DNA of 6,108 bases. Origin: Bifidobacteriaceae bacterium. GTDB taxonomy: Bacteria; Actinomycetota; Actinomycetes; Actinomycetales; WQXJ01. The notes below the pieces were generated by a model. That model was not told the DNA's origin. It worked only from the letters and a program-made list of their open reading frames with translations, and made no database searches. Below, piece after piece: positions 5,254 through 6,108 of this stretch. The translations under genes were made by a program, and so were the position numbers. Each line of letters begins with the position of its first letter. Positions within the stretch are counted from its first letter, which is position 1. Location of the stretch: NCBI GenBank assembly GCA_031279575.1, contig JAITIG010000050.1, forward strand, positions 1-6,108, in the 5' to 3' direction.

Positions 5254-6108
5254 TTATGGGGCTGTGGGCGGGTCGGTTCGGATGCGTGTTTTGGCGCGTA
5301 GCAGGACTCCGCTGACGAGGAGGAGCGCTGCGAGCAGGGCGATGGCCGGGAGGGACTGGTTGCCGGTGACGGGCAGGGCGCTGTCGCTGGCGGGCGGGGT
5401 GGCGCCGGTGTCGCTTGGCTCGCCGGGCTTGGCGGCTTGGCTGATGGTGATGGTCAACGGGCCGCTGGCGCCGTCGGTGAACTCGGCGTAGAAGCTATAG
5501 ACACCGGGGGTCAGGGTCTCCAAATAGGCCTCGTGCAGGGTGATGGCGGTGTCTCCCGCCGCCAGGGGACTGGCCTTGTGGCGCGAGGCGGCGCCGAAGG
5601 AGGTGACTGTGTAGGCCGTGGCGGGCACTGTCGCGCTGTTCAGCGTCAGGTGGGTGAACTTGGCCGAGTCGGCGTCAACCCGGGCGGTCGATGCTCCACT
5701 GCCGGCCCAGTCGGGGAACTGCGCGAGCACCGGGTAGTTGTAGCGCAGCGCGGCGATGGCGTCGTTGATTGCCTGGGTGGCGGCATCGACCTCGGCTTGG
5801 GTGGCGGCCGGGTCGGCGGCTGCCGCCGCGCCTTGCCGGATCGCGATTTGCAGCGCGTCCCATGTGGGCTGGGTCTGGTGGGTCTGTTGCACCGCGCGGC
5901 CCCGGTCGAGGGCCTCTTCCAAGGCGGTCTTGTCAACCGGCGGCGCCGGTGGCGGGCCTGTGGTCGGGAAGACCGCCGTGATGGTCCCTGAGCCGGCCGG
6001 GTTGGTGGCCGCGGCGCCGGCCACGGCGAACGCGTCCGCCGGGACCCCGACCAGGGTGTAGCCGGCCTTCGGGGCCAGGTTGATGATGGCGGTGTAGGCG
6101 GTGCTGGG
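5254..6108 (-). CDS. LPXTG cell-wall-anchored surface protein, C-terminal part (cut by right edge)
   Basis: The frame is open to the right edge, so the 284 visible residues are the C-terminus of a larger secreted protein. The GTG at 6024 is internal: the upstream codons (TAYTAIINLAPKAGYTLVGV) are clearly a surface-domain repeat of the 'AGYTL-GV-A-AF-V-GA' type. In order there follow a Pro-rich linker (about 51-58) and a FIVAR-like helical domain (about 59-121: DKTALEEALDRGRAV, TWDALQIAI, ATQAEVDAATQAINDAI). Next is an X2-like Ig domain (about 125-226: ITLHEAYLETLTPGVYSFYA, FTDGASGPLTITI). Then come a spacer, the sortase signal LPVTG (245-249), one membrane helix (about 253-271) and a basic tail containing RAKTRIR. 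Sortase would cut between Thr and Gly and join the protein to peptidoglycan. Its target is unknown; adhesion or glycan contact is inference. No sortase gene is in the window. The 150-bp gap to recQ argues against tight co-transcription. Confidence 0.87.
   Translation of the reverse strand, partial: PSTAYTAIINLAPKAGYTLVGVPADAFAVAGAAATNPAGSGTITAVFPTTGPPPAPPVDKTALEEALDRGRAVQQTHQTQPTWDALQIAIRQGAAAAADPAATQAEVDAATQAINDAIAALRYNYPVLAQFPDWAGSGASTARVDADSAKFTHLTLNSATVPATAYTVTSFGAASRHKASPLAAGDTAITLHEAYLETLTPGVYSFYAEFTDGASGPLTITISQAAKPGEPSDTGATPPASDSALPVTGNQSLPAIALLAALLLVSGVLLRAKTRIRTDPPTAP

Overview
The window is very GC-rich, with G/C-dominated third codon positions, GTG starts and a sortase-anchored (LPVTG) surface protein. 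This points to a Gram-positive actinomycete (Actinomycetota). The species cannot be named from the sequence.

Left flank, 1-829. A leftward helix-turn-helix protein of a type often found near resolvases is cut by the left edge. Upstream of it is a lower-GC stretch with four to five GTGGGCA direct repeats spaced at near multiples of a DNA helical turn, which looks like a recombination end or iteron array. A coding-like tail without a start follows (about 481-654), then a G-quadruplex-prone tract with a run of nine G (679-714) and a 21-bp tandem repeat (752-817).

Rightward pair, 830-2714. A VanZ-RDD fusion membrane protein with a good ribosome binding site is followed after 25 bp by a Pr6Pr/FAR-17a-type six-helix membrane protein. 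They are probably one envelope-related operon. The longer frame that reaches back to 320 is not the real start of the first gene.

Leftward genes, 2854-6108. RecQ helicase (5103-2854) lies downstream of the C-terminal part of an LPXTG cell-wall-anchored protein (5254 to beyond 6108). RecQ converges on the membrane operon across a hairpin-rich 139-bp gap. RecQ has all helicase motifs, a four-cysteine zinc site, an HRDC domain and an unusual Pro-rich N-terminal extension built partly from 7-residue repeats.

The most interesting spot is the region upstream of recQ. A perfect DnaA box (TTATCCACA) directly abuts a G-quadruplex motif on the recQ sense strand. The last G-run of that motif overlaps the -35 of a candidate leaderless promoter whose start point would be the GTG codon. 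RecQ helicases unwind G-quadruplexes, so this arrangement suggests, as inference only, replication-linked or self-sensing control. I saw no CRISPR array, tRNA, rRNA or complete mobile element.
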